The notes under the pieces: generated by a model
Told to the model about the DNA's origin: nothing
Database searches by the model: none
What the model saw: the letters and a program-made list of their open reading frames with translations, nothing else
Source: Chloroflexota bacterium
GTDB taxonomy: Bacteria > Chloroflexota > Limnocylindria > Limnocylindrales > CSP1-4
Direction of reading: 5' to 3'
Length of the DNA stretch: 15,209 nt
Assembly (NCBI GenBank): GCA_013813905.1
Contig: JACCQX010000173.1
Location: 1 to 15,209, forward strand
Position numbers and translations under genes: made by a program
Shown here: piece by piece, positions 1 through 6,923 of the stretch
How positions within the stretch are numbered: the first letter of the stretch is position 1
Layout of the letters: each line of letters starts with the position of its first letter

Positions 1-728
1 AGGCCGGCGAAGAAATCGTAGTGCCAGTACGGCGGGTAGTGAAGTTTCACGGCTTGAGCACTGAGGGGATCACCGGTCCGTTCGCGGAAGCACACTCGGT
101 GACGGAGGATGAACTCGGCGGCTCGATTCGCCGCCGCGGTAGCCGATGCGTCACCGGTCGCGCGTCCGAAGGCAGCGAGCCCGCGCATGGCCGGATGGGT
201 CTCGTGGAAGCTGGCGTGATGCGCTTCCTCGCGTCGGTCGCAGTTCCAGCCGCCATCCGGCCACTGCCAGGCGACCAGACCGTCCGCCATCAGCTTCGAC
301 CGGGGATCGCCCGCCAGTCCGAAGTGGACGGCGACCGCCAGCGCGTTCCCTTCGATCGAGGCGCATCGACGAGCCAGGCCGCGGATGACGGGGACGTTCC
401 TGCGATGCGCCCTGCCCGTCAGCCAGCCGAAGACCGGTTCGATCTGCTCGGGCACGCCCGGGACGTTCTCCGGCGGCACGCCCAGGTCCATCAGCGAGAC
501 CAGCCGCCAGTGCGCGCCGCCCCACTTGGAGTAGGGGTGGCGACGTGAGCCGACGGCGTCCGCCGGGCCCGTCAGCAGGGTCCGGACGATCGGTCCATCC
601 AAGATGCGCCGCCGCGCATCCACCGCTCGTCCGTCCTTCGCGGACGCACCGGCCAGCTCGACCAGCGCTCGATAGCGCACGAGCGGCTCGCCGGAGTCGA
701 GCAGCCAGTCGATCGCCGGACTCAACAC
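1..728 (-). CDS. Terpene-cyclase-like alpha/alpha-toroid protein (partial, C-terminus beyond left edge)
   Basis: Reading the minus strand from GTG at 728 gives 242 codons with no stop before base 1, so the gene is cut by the window edge. An in-frame stop at 746-744 rules out a longer N-terminus. The product is helical, with a motif HPYSKWGGAHWRL near residues 64-76, a QW-like motif WQWPDGGWNCD at 154-164, and HYPPYWHYDFF at 230-240. These resemble the squalene-hopene-cyclase/prenyltransferase toroid superfamily, particularly uncharacterised proteins with a conserved HYPPYWHYD segment. No DxDD cyclase acid motif is visible in this part, so real cyclase activity is unproven. There is no signal peptide. 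A TACTAT -10 box ends 6 nt before the GTG and no Shine-Dalgarno is present, so the mRNA is probably leaderless. It is divergent from the catabolic operon. Confidence 0.72.
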   Translation of the reverse strand, partial: MLSPAIDWLLDSGEPLVRYRALVELAGASAKDGRAVDARRRILDGPIVRTLLTGPADAVGSRRHPYSKWGGAHWRLVSLMDLGVPPENVPGVPEQIEPVFGWLTGRAHRRNVPVIRGLARRCASIEGNALAVAVHFGLAGDPRSKLMADGLVAWQWPDGGWNCDRREEAHHASFHETHPAMRGLAAFGRATGDASATAAANRAAEFILRHRVCFRERTGDPLSAQAVKLHYPPYWHYDFFAG

Positions 729-734
729 GGCCCG

Positions 735-740
735 ATAGTA
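735..740 (-). promoter_or_regulatory. -10 box of the leaderless promoter for the toroid protein
   Basis: The minus strand reads TACTAT, then 6 nt, then the GTG start at 728. With the usual 6-7 nt between -10 box and start site, transcription would begin at or next to the start codon. No convincing -35 was found. Confidence 0.5.
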
Positions 741-744
741 GGCT

Positions 745-750
745 TACCAT
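745..750 (+). promoter_or_regulatory. Candidate -10 box of the catabolic operon
   Basis: TACCAT here is the same hexamer that precedes the DNA ligase gene at 10511. A start near 757 would give the operon an untranslated leader of about 68 nt that includes the GGAGG site of the first gene. It sits back to back with the -10 box of the divergent toroid gene. Confidence 0.4.
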
Positions 751-824
751 CGGCCCGCGACCAGCGATCGACACGCGCGGAGACCGAGCGCGACGACGCG
801 ACGACCAAGACGGAGGCACTGCCC

Positions 825-1184
825 ATGCCCGTGACCCTGCTGGCCCTCTACCGTCGACCCGAAGGCGGCGATGAGGCGCTCCAGACGTTCCGGCGCCGCT
901 ACCACGAGGAGCACCTGCCGCTCATCGCCAAGGTCCCCGGCATCCGCTCCACGAAGGTCCAGCGCGTCACGCAGGCCTTTACCGACGCGGAGCTCGTTAT
1001 GGTCACCGAGATGACCTTCGACGACCGAGCCAGCCTGGACGCGGGCATGGCCTCGGACGAGATGCGCACCGCGGGGCGGAACCTGCGCGAGGTCGCGCCG
1101 GGCCTGATGACGCTGGTCGTGCTGGAGGCGGACACGCCGCCGGAGGGACTTTCCCTGCCGGTGACGGACGAACACGAGGCATGA
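825..1184 (+). CDS. EthD-family dimeric alpha/beta-barrel protein
   Basis: A 119-residue protein, the usual size for the EthD family (dimeric ferredoxin-like barrels). It opens with a strand (VTLLALYRRP), then RRYHEEHLPLIAKVPGI at about residues 23-39, matching the family pattern of a fixed His-x-Pro-Leu after the first helix, and a second strand around LVMVTEMTFD. The ATG at 825 is preceded by GGAGG at 812-816 with an 8-nt spacer, so the start is well supported. EthD proteins are accessory proteins in ether and aromatic catabolic clusters; the chemistry of this one is unknown. It is first in an operon: its TGA overlaps the next ATG (ATGA), implying translational coupling to a crotonase. A small catabolic enzyme or ligand-binding role is inferred from neighbours only. 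Confidence 0.82.
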   Translation: MPVTLLALYRRPEGGDEALQTFRRRYHEEHLPLIAKVPGIRSTKVQRVTQAFTDAELVMVTEMTFDDRASLDAGMASDEMRTAGRNLREVAPGLMTLVVLEADTPPEGLSLPVTDEHEA

Positions 1185-2074
1185 CCGTCCACTACACGGT
1201 CGAGGGCGGCCGGGCGACCGTCCGGCTGGACCGTCCGGAGGTCCTCAACGCACTTGACCGACCGACTCTGGAGGCCCTCCGCGACCGGTTCCGGGAGGCG
1301 TCCGCGGACCACGGCGTGGGTGTGGTCGTGTTGACCGGCACGGGCGAGCGAGCCTTCTGCACGGGGGCGGACCTCGATGAGCAAAAGGCCTTCCTCGATG
1401 GCCCCAACGACTACTGGGACTGGATGAGCCGCTTCATCGAGGCCATCGAGGCGGTCAAGGGCTGTGCCAAGCCGGTAGTGGCGCGCCTGAACGGCATGGC
1501 CGTGGGCGGTGGCAACGAGCTGAACCTAGCCTGTGATCTGGCCATAGCCGCCGACGATGTCGTGCTGCGCCATGTGGGTCCGTCGCGCGGCAGCCTGCCG
1601 GCCGGCGGCGCCACGCAGTGGATGTCGCTGCTCGTGGGGGACCGTCGGGCTCGTGAGGTGCTGCTGCTCAACCGCCCCATCACGGCGCAGCAGGCACTCG
1701 ACTGGGGCTGGCTGAACCGGGTGGTGCCGCGGGCGGATCTGGATGCGGCTATGGATGACCTCTGCGACGCGCTCCTGGAGAAGATGCCTGAGATCATCCG
1801 GGCCACCAAGGTCCAGCTCGACTTCTGGAAGGACCTTTCCTGGTCCATGACCATCCGCATGGCTCGCGAGTGGCTGACCGTCCATGCCGGGTCCGCGGAG
1901 GTCGCGGAGGGACTGGCCTCCTTCGAGGAGAAGCGGCCTGTCGACTACGACGCGCTGCGCCGCGTGATGGGCGCAGCGCCCTCGGACCCGCAGGGATCCG
2001 CCCGAGCGGCGCTGAGCGGCCCGCCACCACAGGACGACGAAGCGCCGGTGACCCAGGAGATCCACGATGTCTGA
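1181..2074 (+). CDS. Crotonase-family enzyme, MenB/BadI-like active site
   Basis: 297 residues with the enoyl-CoA hydratase/isomerase fold: LDRPEVLNALD at 16-26, first oxyanion-hole segment CTGADL at 60-65, second NGMAVGGGNELNLACD at 104-119. Glu113 aligns with the first catalytic Glu of classical hydratases (rat Glu144). Twenty residues later, where the second catalytic Glu (Glu164) should be, there is Gly133 in HVGPSRGS. A Gly-Pro followed by G-S at this place is typical of MenB (naphthoyl-CoA synthase) and related ring-forming or ring-opening enzymes such as BadI. Simple hydration is therefore unlikely; a Claisen/retro-Claisen or hydrolase reaction on a cyclic acyl-CoA is inferred. The last 35 or so residues are a Pro/Ala-rich tail. 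The start overlaps the EthD stop, and the stop overlaps the next start by 8 bp. Confidence 0.85.
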   Translation: MTVHYTVEGGRATVRLDRPEVLNALDRPTLEALRDRFREASADHGVGVVVLTGTGERAFCTGADLDEQKAFLDGPNDYWDWMSRFIEAIEAVKGCAKPVVARLNGMAVGGGNELNLACDLAIAADDVVLRHVGPSRGSLPAGGATQWMSLLVGDRRAREVLLLNRPITAQQALDWGWLNRVVPRADLDAAMDDLCDALLEKMPEIIRATKVQLDFWKDLSWSMTIRMAREWLTVHAGSAEVAEGLASFEEKRPVDYDALRRVMGAAPSDPQGSARAALSGPPPQDDEAPVTQEIHDV

Positions 2075-2921
2075 GGGGCATCGCGAGGCGACAGCCGCCG
2101 AAGGGACGCCGGCCGCCGAGCGACCGCGGATCCGGGTGGACCAGCCTGCCACCGAGCCCGCCACGGGTAGAGCCCTGGACGGCGTTGCGCTGATCACCTT
2201 GGACCGTCCGGAGGTGCTCAACGCGCTCGACACGCAGACGATGCTGGAGCTGGTGGAGGCGCTGGAGCGGCTGGACAGGGACGAGAGCTGCCGCTGCGTC
2301 GTCATCGCCGGAGCAGGGGAGCGCGCCTTCGCGGCAGGGGCGGACATCACGGAGATGGTCGAATCGACGCCGGTCAGCTTGACCGTCGCCAACAGCTTCG
2401 CCCGCTGGGAGCGGATCCGGCGGGTGCGCGTGCCGGTCATCGCCGCCGTGCGGGGCTTCGCGCTGGGCGGCGGGTGCGAGCTGGCCATGGCCTGCGACAT
2501 GATCGTGGCGGCCGACGACGCGGTGTTCGGCCAGCCGGAGATCCGCATCGGGGTCATCCCGGGAGCCGGGGGCACGCAGCGACTGACGCGCGCCCTGGGC
2601 AAGGCCAAGGCCATGGAGATCATCCTCACGGGTCGCAACCTCCCGGCGAGTGAGGCGGCGCAGCATGGCCTCATCACGCGCTTGACCGCCCGCGAGCAGA
2701 CGCTTCCCGAGGCAATGCGCCTGGCCGCCGAGATCGCCGCCCTGCCGCCGCTGGCGATCCGGGCGGCCAAGGAGTCGGTCAACCGGGCCTTCGAGCTCTC
2801 GCTGGAGGCCGGGCTGGAGTTCGAGCGGCGCAACTTCTTCCTGCTCTTCAGCAGCGCGGACCAGAAGGAGGGCATGCGCGCCTTCGTGGAGAAGCGTCCA
2901 CCGGAATGGAAGGGACGCTGA
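2067..2921 (+). CDS. paaF: Enoyl-CoA hydratase (PaaF type)
   Basis: 284 residues. After about 35 residues of low-complexity extension the crotonase fold begins (LDRPEVLNALD at 45-55). The oxyanion-hole segments are FAAGAD (88-93) and GFALGGGCELAMACD (130-144). Both catalytic glutamates of classical enoyl-CoA hydratases are present: Glu138, and Glu158 in FGQPEIRIGVIPGAGGTQ. It should add water across trans-2-enoyl-CoA to give (S)-3-hydroxyacyl-CoA in the cytoplasm. The C-terminal FVEKRPPEWKGR is typical of the family. Its ATG overlaps the preceding stop (ATGTCTGA), and the next gene begins at or just after its own stop. The paaF name rests on the paaG/paaH/paaJ-like neighbours and could equally be a general beta-oxidation hydratase. 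The long N-terminal extension is unusual; no strong internal start was identified. Confidence 0.9.
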   Translation: MSEGHREATAAEGTPAAERPRIRVDQPATEPATGRALDGVALITLDRPEVLNALDTQTMLELVEALERLDRDESCRCVVIAGAGERAFAAGADITEMVESTPVSLTVANSFARWERIRRVRVPVIAAVRGFALGGGCELAMACDMIVAADDAVFGQPEIRIGVIPGAGGTQRLTRALGKAKAMEIILTGRNLPASEAAQHGLITRLTAREQTLPEAMRLAAEIAALPPLAIRAAKESVNRAFELSLEAGLEFERRNFFLLFSSADQKEGMRAFVEKRPPEWKGR

Positions 2922-3700
2922 GCGTGGCCGCCATTCGCACGGAAACGAGCGACGGGATACTCACCATCACGCTCGACCGGCCCGACGCTCTCAACGCCTT
3001 CGACCGTGCGATGAAGGAGGAGCTGCTTTCCGCGCTCAAGGCAGCCGAGCGGGACCGCGCCGTGCGCGTGCTCATCATCACGGGCGCCGGTCGCGCCTTC
3101 AACGCTGGACAGGACCTCAAGGAGCGGCAGGAGCAGGGCGCGGCCGATCTGATCACGGAGCTGCGCACTCGCTACAACCCCCTGATCCTGGCCATGCGAC
3201 GGCTGGAGAAGCCGATCATCGCGGCGGTCAACGGCGTGGCAGCCGGTGCCGGCTGCTCCCTGGCCCTTGCGTGTGACCTGGTCATCGCTTCGGAGGACGC
3301 CCGCTTCCTCCAGGCCTTCAGCCGGGTCGGTTTGGTGCCGGACACCGGCTCCACGTGGTTCCTGCCACGGCTCATGGGCTACGCGCGGGCAGCCGAAATG
3401 ACCTTCCTGGCCGAGCCCATGGACGCCGCCACTGCGGAGCGGCTGGGACTGGTGAATCGCGTGGTCCCCGCCGACCGGCTCATGGACGAGGCTCGCGCTC
3501 TGGCCGAGCGCCTGGCGAAGTCCGCTCCGCTGTCACTGGCCCTCACCAAGCGTGCGCTGAACCGCGCTCTCGGCGCGGACCTCGCCTCGCAGCTCGACTA
3601 CGAGGCGCAGCTGCAGGCCGTGGCCGGCGCCTCGACCGACCACGCCGAAGGGGTCGCGGCGTTCGTGGGCAAGCGCCCGCCGGCATTCACCGGCGAATGA
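2906..3700 (+). CDS. paaG: PaaG-type enoyl-CoA isomerase
   Basis: 264 residues, crotonase fold (LDRPDALNAFD at 23-33, FNAGQDL at 65-71, VAAGAGCSLALACD at 111-124). Both hydratase glutamates are missing: Ser118 and Phe138 occupy those places. Instead Asp146 lies in VGLVPDTGSTWFLPRL, the arrangement of PaaG, the 1,2-epoxyphenylacetyl-CoA isomerase that also shifts double bonds later in phenylacetate catabolism. An isomerase role is therefore well supported; the exact substrate is not. Two starts are possible: ATG at 2906, overlapping the previous gene by 16 bp with a weak ribosome site, or GTG at 2924, two bases after the previous stop, with AAGGGA at 2910-2915 at good spacing. The GTG start (258 residues) may be the true one. 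The stop overlaps the next ATG (ATGA). Confidence 0.88.
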   Translation: MEGTLSVAAIRTETSDGILTITLDRPDALNAFDRAMKEELLSALKAAERDRAVRVLIITGAGRAFNAGQDLKERQEQGAADLITELRTRYNPLILAMRRLEKPIIAAVNGVAAGAGCSLALACDLVIASEDARFLQAFSRVGLVPDTGSTWFLPRLMGYARAAEMTFLAEPMDAATAERLGLVNRVVPADRLMDEARALAERLAKSAPLSLALTKRALNRALGADLASQLDYEAQLQAVAGASTDHAEGVAAFVGKRPPAFTGE

Positions 3701-4899
3701 CCGCGGCACCGCGGCCGATGATCGTGGGGGTCGTGGGAGCGGGCACGATGGGCGCCGGGATCGCGCAACTGGCCCTCCAGGCCGGTCATGAGGTGCTTCT
3801 GAACGACCTTGATGAGGCGGCCATCGCTCGTGGCCGTGATCGGATCGCCAGCGGCCTGGACAGGCTTGTGGCCAAGGGACGCATGGACGCCGACGAAGCC
3901 GGGGCCGCCCTCGTGGAGCGGCTGCGTGACGCGCACGGCCTGGACACGCTGGCGGCCGAAGCGGATGTCGTCATCGAGGCGGCCCTGGAGGACCTGGATC
4001 TCAAACGCACGATCTTTCGAGCGCTCGACTCGGCCGCGCCCGCGAGCACGCTTCTGGCCACCAACACCAGCGCGCTGTCCGTCACGGAGATCGCCTCATC
4101 GACCCAACGTCCTGAGCGCGTGGTGGGGCTGCACTTCTTCAACCCCGCGCCGGTCATGGCCCTGATCGAGGTGGTGCAGGGTGAGCTGACCTCCGCCGCG
4201 ACGATGCAGGCGGGACTGGAGTTCAGTGGCGGACTGGGCAAGACCGCGGTCACCTGCCGCGATGCACCAGGCTTCATCGTCAACCGCGTGAACCGGCCTT
4301 TCACGCTGGAGGCGCTACGGATGGTGGACGCGGGACAGGCCACCGTCGAGTCGATCGACAGTGCCGTGGAGGCGGCCGGCTATCCCATGGGTCCGTTCCG
4401 GCTCATGGACCTCGTGGGCATCGACGTGAATCTGGCCGTGGCCCGCGCGCTGCACGAGGCCTTCGACCAGGCGCCGCGCTTCCGGCCGTCGCCGCGCCAG
4501 GAGGAGCTCGTGGCGGCGGGCAGGCTGGGTCGCAAGACCGGCAGCGGTTTCTATCGGTATGGAGCGGATGGGCCGGCGAGCGGCGAGGCGAACCATCCGG
4601 CGGGCGGCCGGGGGCCTTCCGGCGAGCCGCTCGCCGAAGCGGACATCGTCGAGCGGATCGAGCTGGCCATCATCAACGAGGCCTATCGCGCGATCGGCGA
4701 AGGAGTCTGCTCGCCGGAGGACGCGGACATCGCGTTGAAGCTGGGTGCTGCCCATCCCCACGGCCCCTTCGAGCGCGCCGGGATGCTGGGGCTCCGAACC
4801 GTGGTGGAGGCTCTGGCCCGCCTGGCGGCCAGCGGCGAGATGGACGCGCGAGAACGATTCACCGTCGCTCCGGCGCTGTGGGGCATGGCCACCTTCTGA
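3697..4899 (+). CDS. paaH: 3-hydroxyacyl-CoA dehydrogenase with two C-terminal modules (PaaH type)
   Basis: 400 residues. The Rossmann NAD site is VGVVGAGTMGAGIAQLALQAGHEV (residues 10-33, Gly-rich loop at 13-20) and ATNTSALS lies at 121-128. His146 in GLHFFNP and Glu158 form the catalytic pair, and DAPGFIVNRVNRPF follows. A first helical C-terminal module (about 190-285) and a second (about 310-395, with INEAYRAIGEGVCSPEDADIA) are joined by a Gly/Ala/Pro-rich linker. Single-module enzymes have about 280 residues, so this is the longer PaaH-like build. It oxidises (S)-3-hydroxyacyl-CoA to 3-oxoacyl-CoA with NAD+. The ATG at 3697 overlaps the PaaG stop (ATGA); an open frame continuing upstream to 3355 lies inside paaG and is not used. 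ATG 3718 is an alternative start. It closes the operon, and no clear terminator follows. Confidence 0.92.
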   Translation: MTAAPRPMIVGVVGAGTMGAGIAQLALQAGHEVLLNDLDEAAIARGRDRIASGLDRLVAKGRMDADEAGAALVERLRDAHGLDTLAAEADVVIEAALEDLDLKRTIFRALDSAAPASTLLATNTSALSVTEIASSTQRPERVVGLHFFNPAPVMALIEVVQGELTSAATMQAGLEFSGGLGKTAVTCRDAPGFIVNRVNRPFTLEALRMVDAGQATVESIDSAVEAAGYPMGPFRLMDLVGIDVNLAVARALHEAFDQAPRFRPSPRQEELVAAGRLGRKTGSGFYRYGADGPASGEANHPAGGRGPSGEPLAEADIVERIELAIINEAYRAIGEGVCSPEDADIALKLGAAHPHGPFERAGMLGLRTVVEALARLAASGEMDARERFTVAPALWGMATF

Positions 4900-5065
4900 A
4901 CTGCCCCGATCGATGACCGCGGCCGGCCTCCCGGTGCCGAGTCGCAACGACTAGTACCTTCGGCCCCTTGCTCCCTCCTGAGCGGCCCGCCATGGTGGCG
5001 AGTGCCCGGTCGTCACCGGGACCATCTTGCCGTTCGGTCGCATTCATCAACCTGCGGGAGCCCGG
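4900..5065. other. Non-coding stretch between the dehydrogenase gene and the TadE remnant
   Basis: No credible gene was found here. It contains a compound hairpin: CCCGGT (5005-5010) pairs with ACCGGG (5015-5020) over a CGTC loop, extended by ATGGT (4992-4996) pairing with ACCAT (5021-5025) across an 8-nt one-sided bulge. A TAGTAC near 4953-4958 could be a weak -10. It looks like the former promoter and leader of the TadE gene. I could not match it to a known riboswitch. Confidence 0.35.
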
Positions 5066-5401
5066 ATGCTCAGGCCTACCACCAATCGCAAAGACGGAGA
5101 GCGTCGCTCCAGGGGGCAGAGCCTCGTGGAGTTCGCGCTGATCCTGCCCGTTTCCTGCTCGTCATCGGTGGGGCACTGGACCTGGGACGGCTCTTCTACG
5201 CCTACGTCGCGATCGAGAACGCGGCCAAGGAAGGGGCGCTCTACGGCGCGCTGTATCCCCGCTGCGACCTGCCCAAGACCGGCCGCACCAACCCCGATAC
5301 GGTCAGCTGGCACGCCCAGACCGAGTCGGTCGGGCTGCCGGGCGTCAACATCAGCATCGGACTGCGAGAATTCGACCATCTTCATAGGCCTGACCCGCTG
5401 A
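5066..5401 (+). pseudogene. TadE-like pilus-assembly protein, frameshifted and truncated
   Basis: From ATG 5066 (GGGAG at 5056-5060 upstream) the product begins with a short basic segment and then RGQSLVEFALILPV, the hallmark start of the TadE transmembrane helix. The frame then breaks at 5150-5152 inside CCCGTTTCC. The continuation, FLLVIGGALDLGRLFYAYVAIENAAKEGALYGALYP in part, is in the next frame, so one base appears to be missing. Near 5358-5360 a second shift back to the first frame would give a Cys-containing segment ([13 protein letters not shown]) and a TGA at 5399-5401; without it the frame ends at 5412. The usual C-terminal half of TadE proteins is absent. Intact family members anchor in the membrane and assemble Tad/Flp pili. 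Decay is the simplest reading, but a sequencing error at the T-run could explain the first shift. Confidence 0.75.
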
Positions 5402-5410
5402 CCTGCCGCT

Positions 5411-5436
5411 AGGCGGGCCGCTCCGGCGGCTCGCCT
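5411..5436 (+). terminator. Strong hairpin between the TadE remnant and the thiolase gene
   Basis: An 11-bp inverted repeat, AGGCGGGCCGC / GCGGCTCGCCT with one G-U pair, closes a TCCG tetraloop. No T-tract follows, so it is not a classical intrinsic terminator, but it could still insulate the thiolase promoter, whose -10 begins at its last base. Confidence 0.5.
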
Positions 5437-5441
5437 ACAAT
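5436..5441 (+). promoter_or_regulatory. -10 box of the leaderless thiolase promoter
   Basis: TACAAT, then 6 nt (CCGGCC), then ATG at 5448. No Shine-Dalgarno fits in the gap, so transcription probably starts at the initiation codon. Confidence 0.6.
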
Positions 5442-5447
5442 CCGGCC

Positions 5448-6695
5448 ATGACCCGAGACCTGTCGCGGCCGGTCCGCGAGGCGTGGATCGTCAGCGCGGT
5501 GCGGACCCCTGTGGGCAGGTACGGCGGCGCCCTGCGCTCCGTGCGGCCGGATGATCTGGCCGCCATCGCTGTACGCGCGGCGGTGGAGCGGTCCGGCATC
5601 GACTCGTCGCTCATCGAGGACGTCATCCTGGGCGCCGCCAACCAGGCCGGCGAGGACAATCGCAACGTCGCCCGCATGGCATCCCTGCTGGCCGGGCTAC
5701 CGACGAACGTCGCCGGTCAGACCGTCAACCGGCTGTGCGGCTCGGGCCTCCAGGCCATCAATACCGCCGCCCACGCGATCATGGTGGGCGACGGCGATGC
5801 CTTCGTAGCGGGGGGGGTCGAATCGATGACCCGCGCGCCGTACGTCATGGCCAAGGCGGAGGGTCCGTTCGAGCGGGGTGAACGCACCATGTTCGACACA
5901 ACGCTCGGCTGGCGCTTCACCAACCCGCGCCTTTCGGAGCTGCACCACCCGTTCACCATGGGCGAGACCGGCGAGAACGTGGCCGAGCAGCACGGCGTGA
6001 CGCGAGAGGACCAAGACGCGTTCGCCTTGACCAGCCACCAGCGGGCCGTCGCCGCCATCGACGAGGGACGCTTCGGGGACCAGATCGTGCCGGTCAGCGT
6101 GCCCCAGCCGAAGGCTGAGCCGATCGTCGTGGAGCGCGACGAGCATCCGCGGCCGGACACCAACCCGGAGGCGTTGGCGCGACTCAAGCCCGCCTTCCGC
6201 CAGGGCGGCACGGTGACTGCCGGCAACAGCTCGGGTATCAACGATGGCGCCGGCGCCGTCGTGCTGGTCGAAGCCGGCTTCGCCCGCACCCATGGGTTAC
6301 GACCGCTGGCGCGCATCGTGAGCTCGGCCGTCGCTGGCGTCGATCCGTCTGTCATGGGCCTGGGTCCCATCCCCGCCACACGAAAGGCGCTGGAGCGAGC
6401 CGGACTGACCGTGGCTGACCTTGACCTGACGGAGCTCAACGAGGCCTTCGCGTCCCAGTCGCTGGCCTGCATCCGCGAGCTCGGCCTGGACCCTCAGCGA
6501 GTCAACGTGAACGGGGGTGCCATCGCCATGGGTCACCCGCTGGGCATGAGCGGCGCGCGGCTGATCACGATGCTGGTCCACGAACTTCAGCGCCGGGAGG
6601 CGCGTTTCGGTCTGGCCACCATGTGCATCGGCGTCGGCCAGGGCATCGCCACCATCGTGGAGCGCCTGGGCCCGGAGCAGATGGCACATGTTTGA
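5448..6695 (+). CDS. paaJ: Acyl-CoA thiolase, 3-oxoadipyl-CoA type (PaaJ/PcaF-like)
   Basis: 415 residues, normal for a degradative thiolase. [13 protein letters not shown] is at 15-27. The nucleophile Cys97 is in NRLCGSG, His363 in [19 protein letters not shown] and the second Cys393 in [14 protein letters not shown] at 331-334 is also present. [10 protein letters not shown] (68-77), [13 protein letters not shown] (149-161) and [13 protein letters not shown] (169-181) are features shared with PcaF/PaaJ, which cleave 3-oxoadipyl-CoA and 3-oxo-5,6-dehydrosuberyl-CoA. It would finish the beta-oxidation begun by the operon upstream. It is separated from that operon by the TadE remnant and has its own leaderless promoter. 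Its last codons (EQMAHV) lie in the first copy of a 19-bp tandem duplication, which likely changed the final residue and the stop. General acetyl-CoA acetyltransferase activity is the alternative. Confidence 0.92.
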   Translation: MTRDLSRPVREAWIVSAVRTPVGRYGGALRSVRPDDLAAIAVRAAVERSGIDSSLIEDVILGAANQAGEDNRNVARMASLLAGLPTNVAGQTVNRLCGSGLQAINTAAHAIMVGDGDAFVAGGVESMTRAPYVMAKAEGPFERGERTMFDTTLGWRFTNPRLSELHHPFTMGETGENVAEQHGVTREDQDAFALTSHQRAVAAIDEGRFGDQIVPVSVPQPKAEPIVVERDEHPRPDTNPEALARLKPAFRQGGTVTAGNSSGINDGAGAVVLVEAGFARTHGLRPLARIVSSAVAGVDPSVMGLGPIPATRKALERAGLTVADLDLTELNEAFASQSLACIRELGLDPQRVNVNGGAIAMGHPLGMSGARLITMLVHELQRREARFGLATMCIGVGQGIATIVERLGPEQMAHV

Positions 6696-6712
6696 GCAGA
6701 TGGCACATGACT
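6675..6712. repeat. 19-bp tandem duplication at the thiolase stop
   Basis: Copy 1 (6675-6693) and copy 2 (6694-6712) share their first 16 bases, GAGCAGATGGCACATG, and differ in the last three (TTT versus ACT). Copy 1 encodes the thiolase C-terminus, and the stop TGA straddles the junction. Copy 2 supplies the ATG of the next ORF. Confidence 0.9.
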
Positions 6713-6889
6713 GACGCGCGCGTCCCGGACGAGGCGACCGGCGTAGCCGCTGACGAGGAGGTGGCCGCGGCCGAGGTCGCCGGGCCCTCGACATCGTCAG
6801 CCCGCGAGGGCGTTGAGGAAGTGCCCGCGGAAGACATCCAGCTCGAGGAGGCGGACGACCTCCCGCCCGACGAGGCCGACGACCCCTGA
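6707..6889 (+). CDS. Small acidic protein of unknown function
   Basis: 60 residues, extremely rich in Glu, Asp and Ala with few basic residues and no Cys or aromatic residues; it is probably disordered. The C-terminal part has clusters such as EVPAEDIQLEEADDLPPDEADD. There is no signal peptide or membrane segment, and I do not recognise the family. The frame is open further upstream to 6623, but that part lies inside the thiolase gene, so ATG 6707 is chosen. The ATG lies in the second copy of the 19-bp duplication, 11 bp after the thiolase stop, and there is no convincing ribosome site, so translation may depend on re-initiation after the thiolase. Acidic low-complexity ORFs can arise by chance in GC-rich DNA, hence moderate confidence. 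Confidence 0.5.
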   Translation: MTDARVPDEATGVAADEEVAAAEVAGPSTSSAREGVEEVPAEDIQLEEADDLPPDEADDP

Positions 6890-6923
6890 TGCCGGCACGC
6901 TTGCCGAAACGGGCAGGCAGGCA

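Noticed and set aside
151..819. 222-residue minus-strand ORF at the left end
   Set aside because: It overlaps the toroid-protein gene in another frame and is Arg/Gly-rich without motifs. The frame starting at GTG 728 contains the conserved WQWPDGGW and HYPPYWHYD segments.
1526..2875. 449-residue open frame on the minus strand
   Set aside because: It is antisense to two crotonase genes with intact motifs, has Ser/Arg/Ala-rich shadow composition, and contains no domain I recognise.
3355..3696. Upstream extension of the dehydrogenase reading frame (514 residues)
   Set aside because: This part lies wholly within paaG in another frame and has Arg/Gly-rich, non-protein-like composition. The Rossmann motif begins just after ATG 3697, which overlaps the paaG stop in the usual ATGA way.
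4985..5030. Riboswitch (such as c-di-GMP) in the leader of the TadE remnant
   Set aside because: A bulged hairpin is present, but I could not find the conserved core of a c-di-GMP aptamer. A covariance-model search (Rfam) would settle it.
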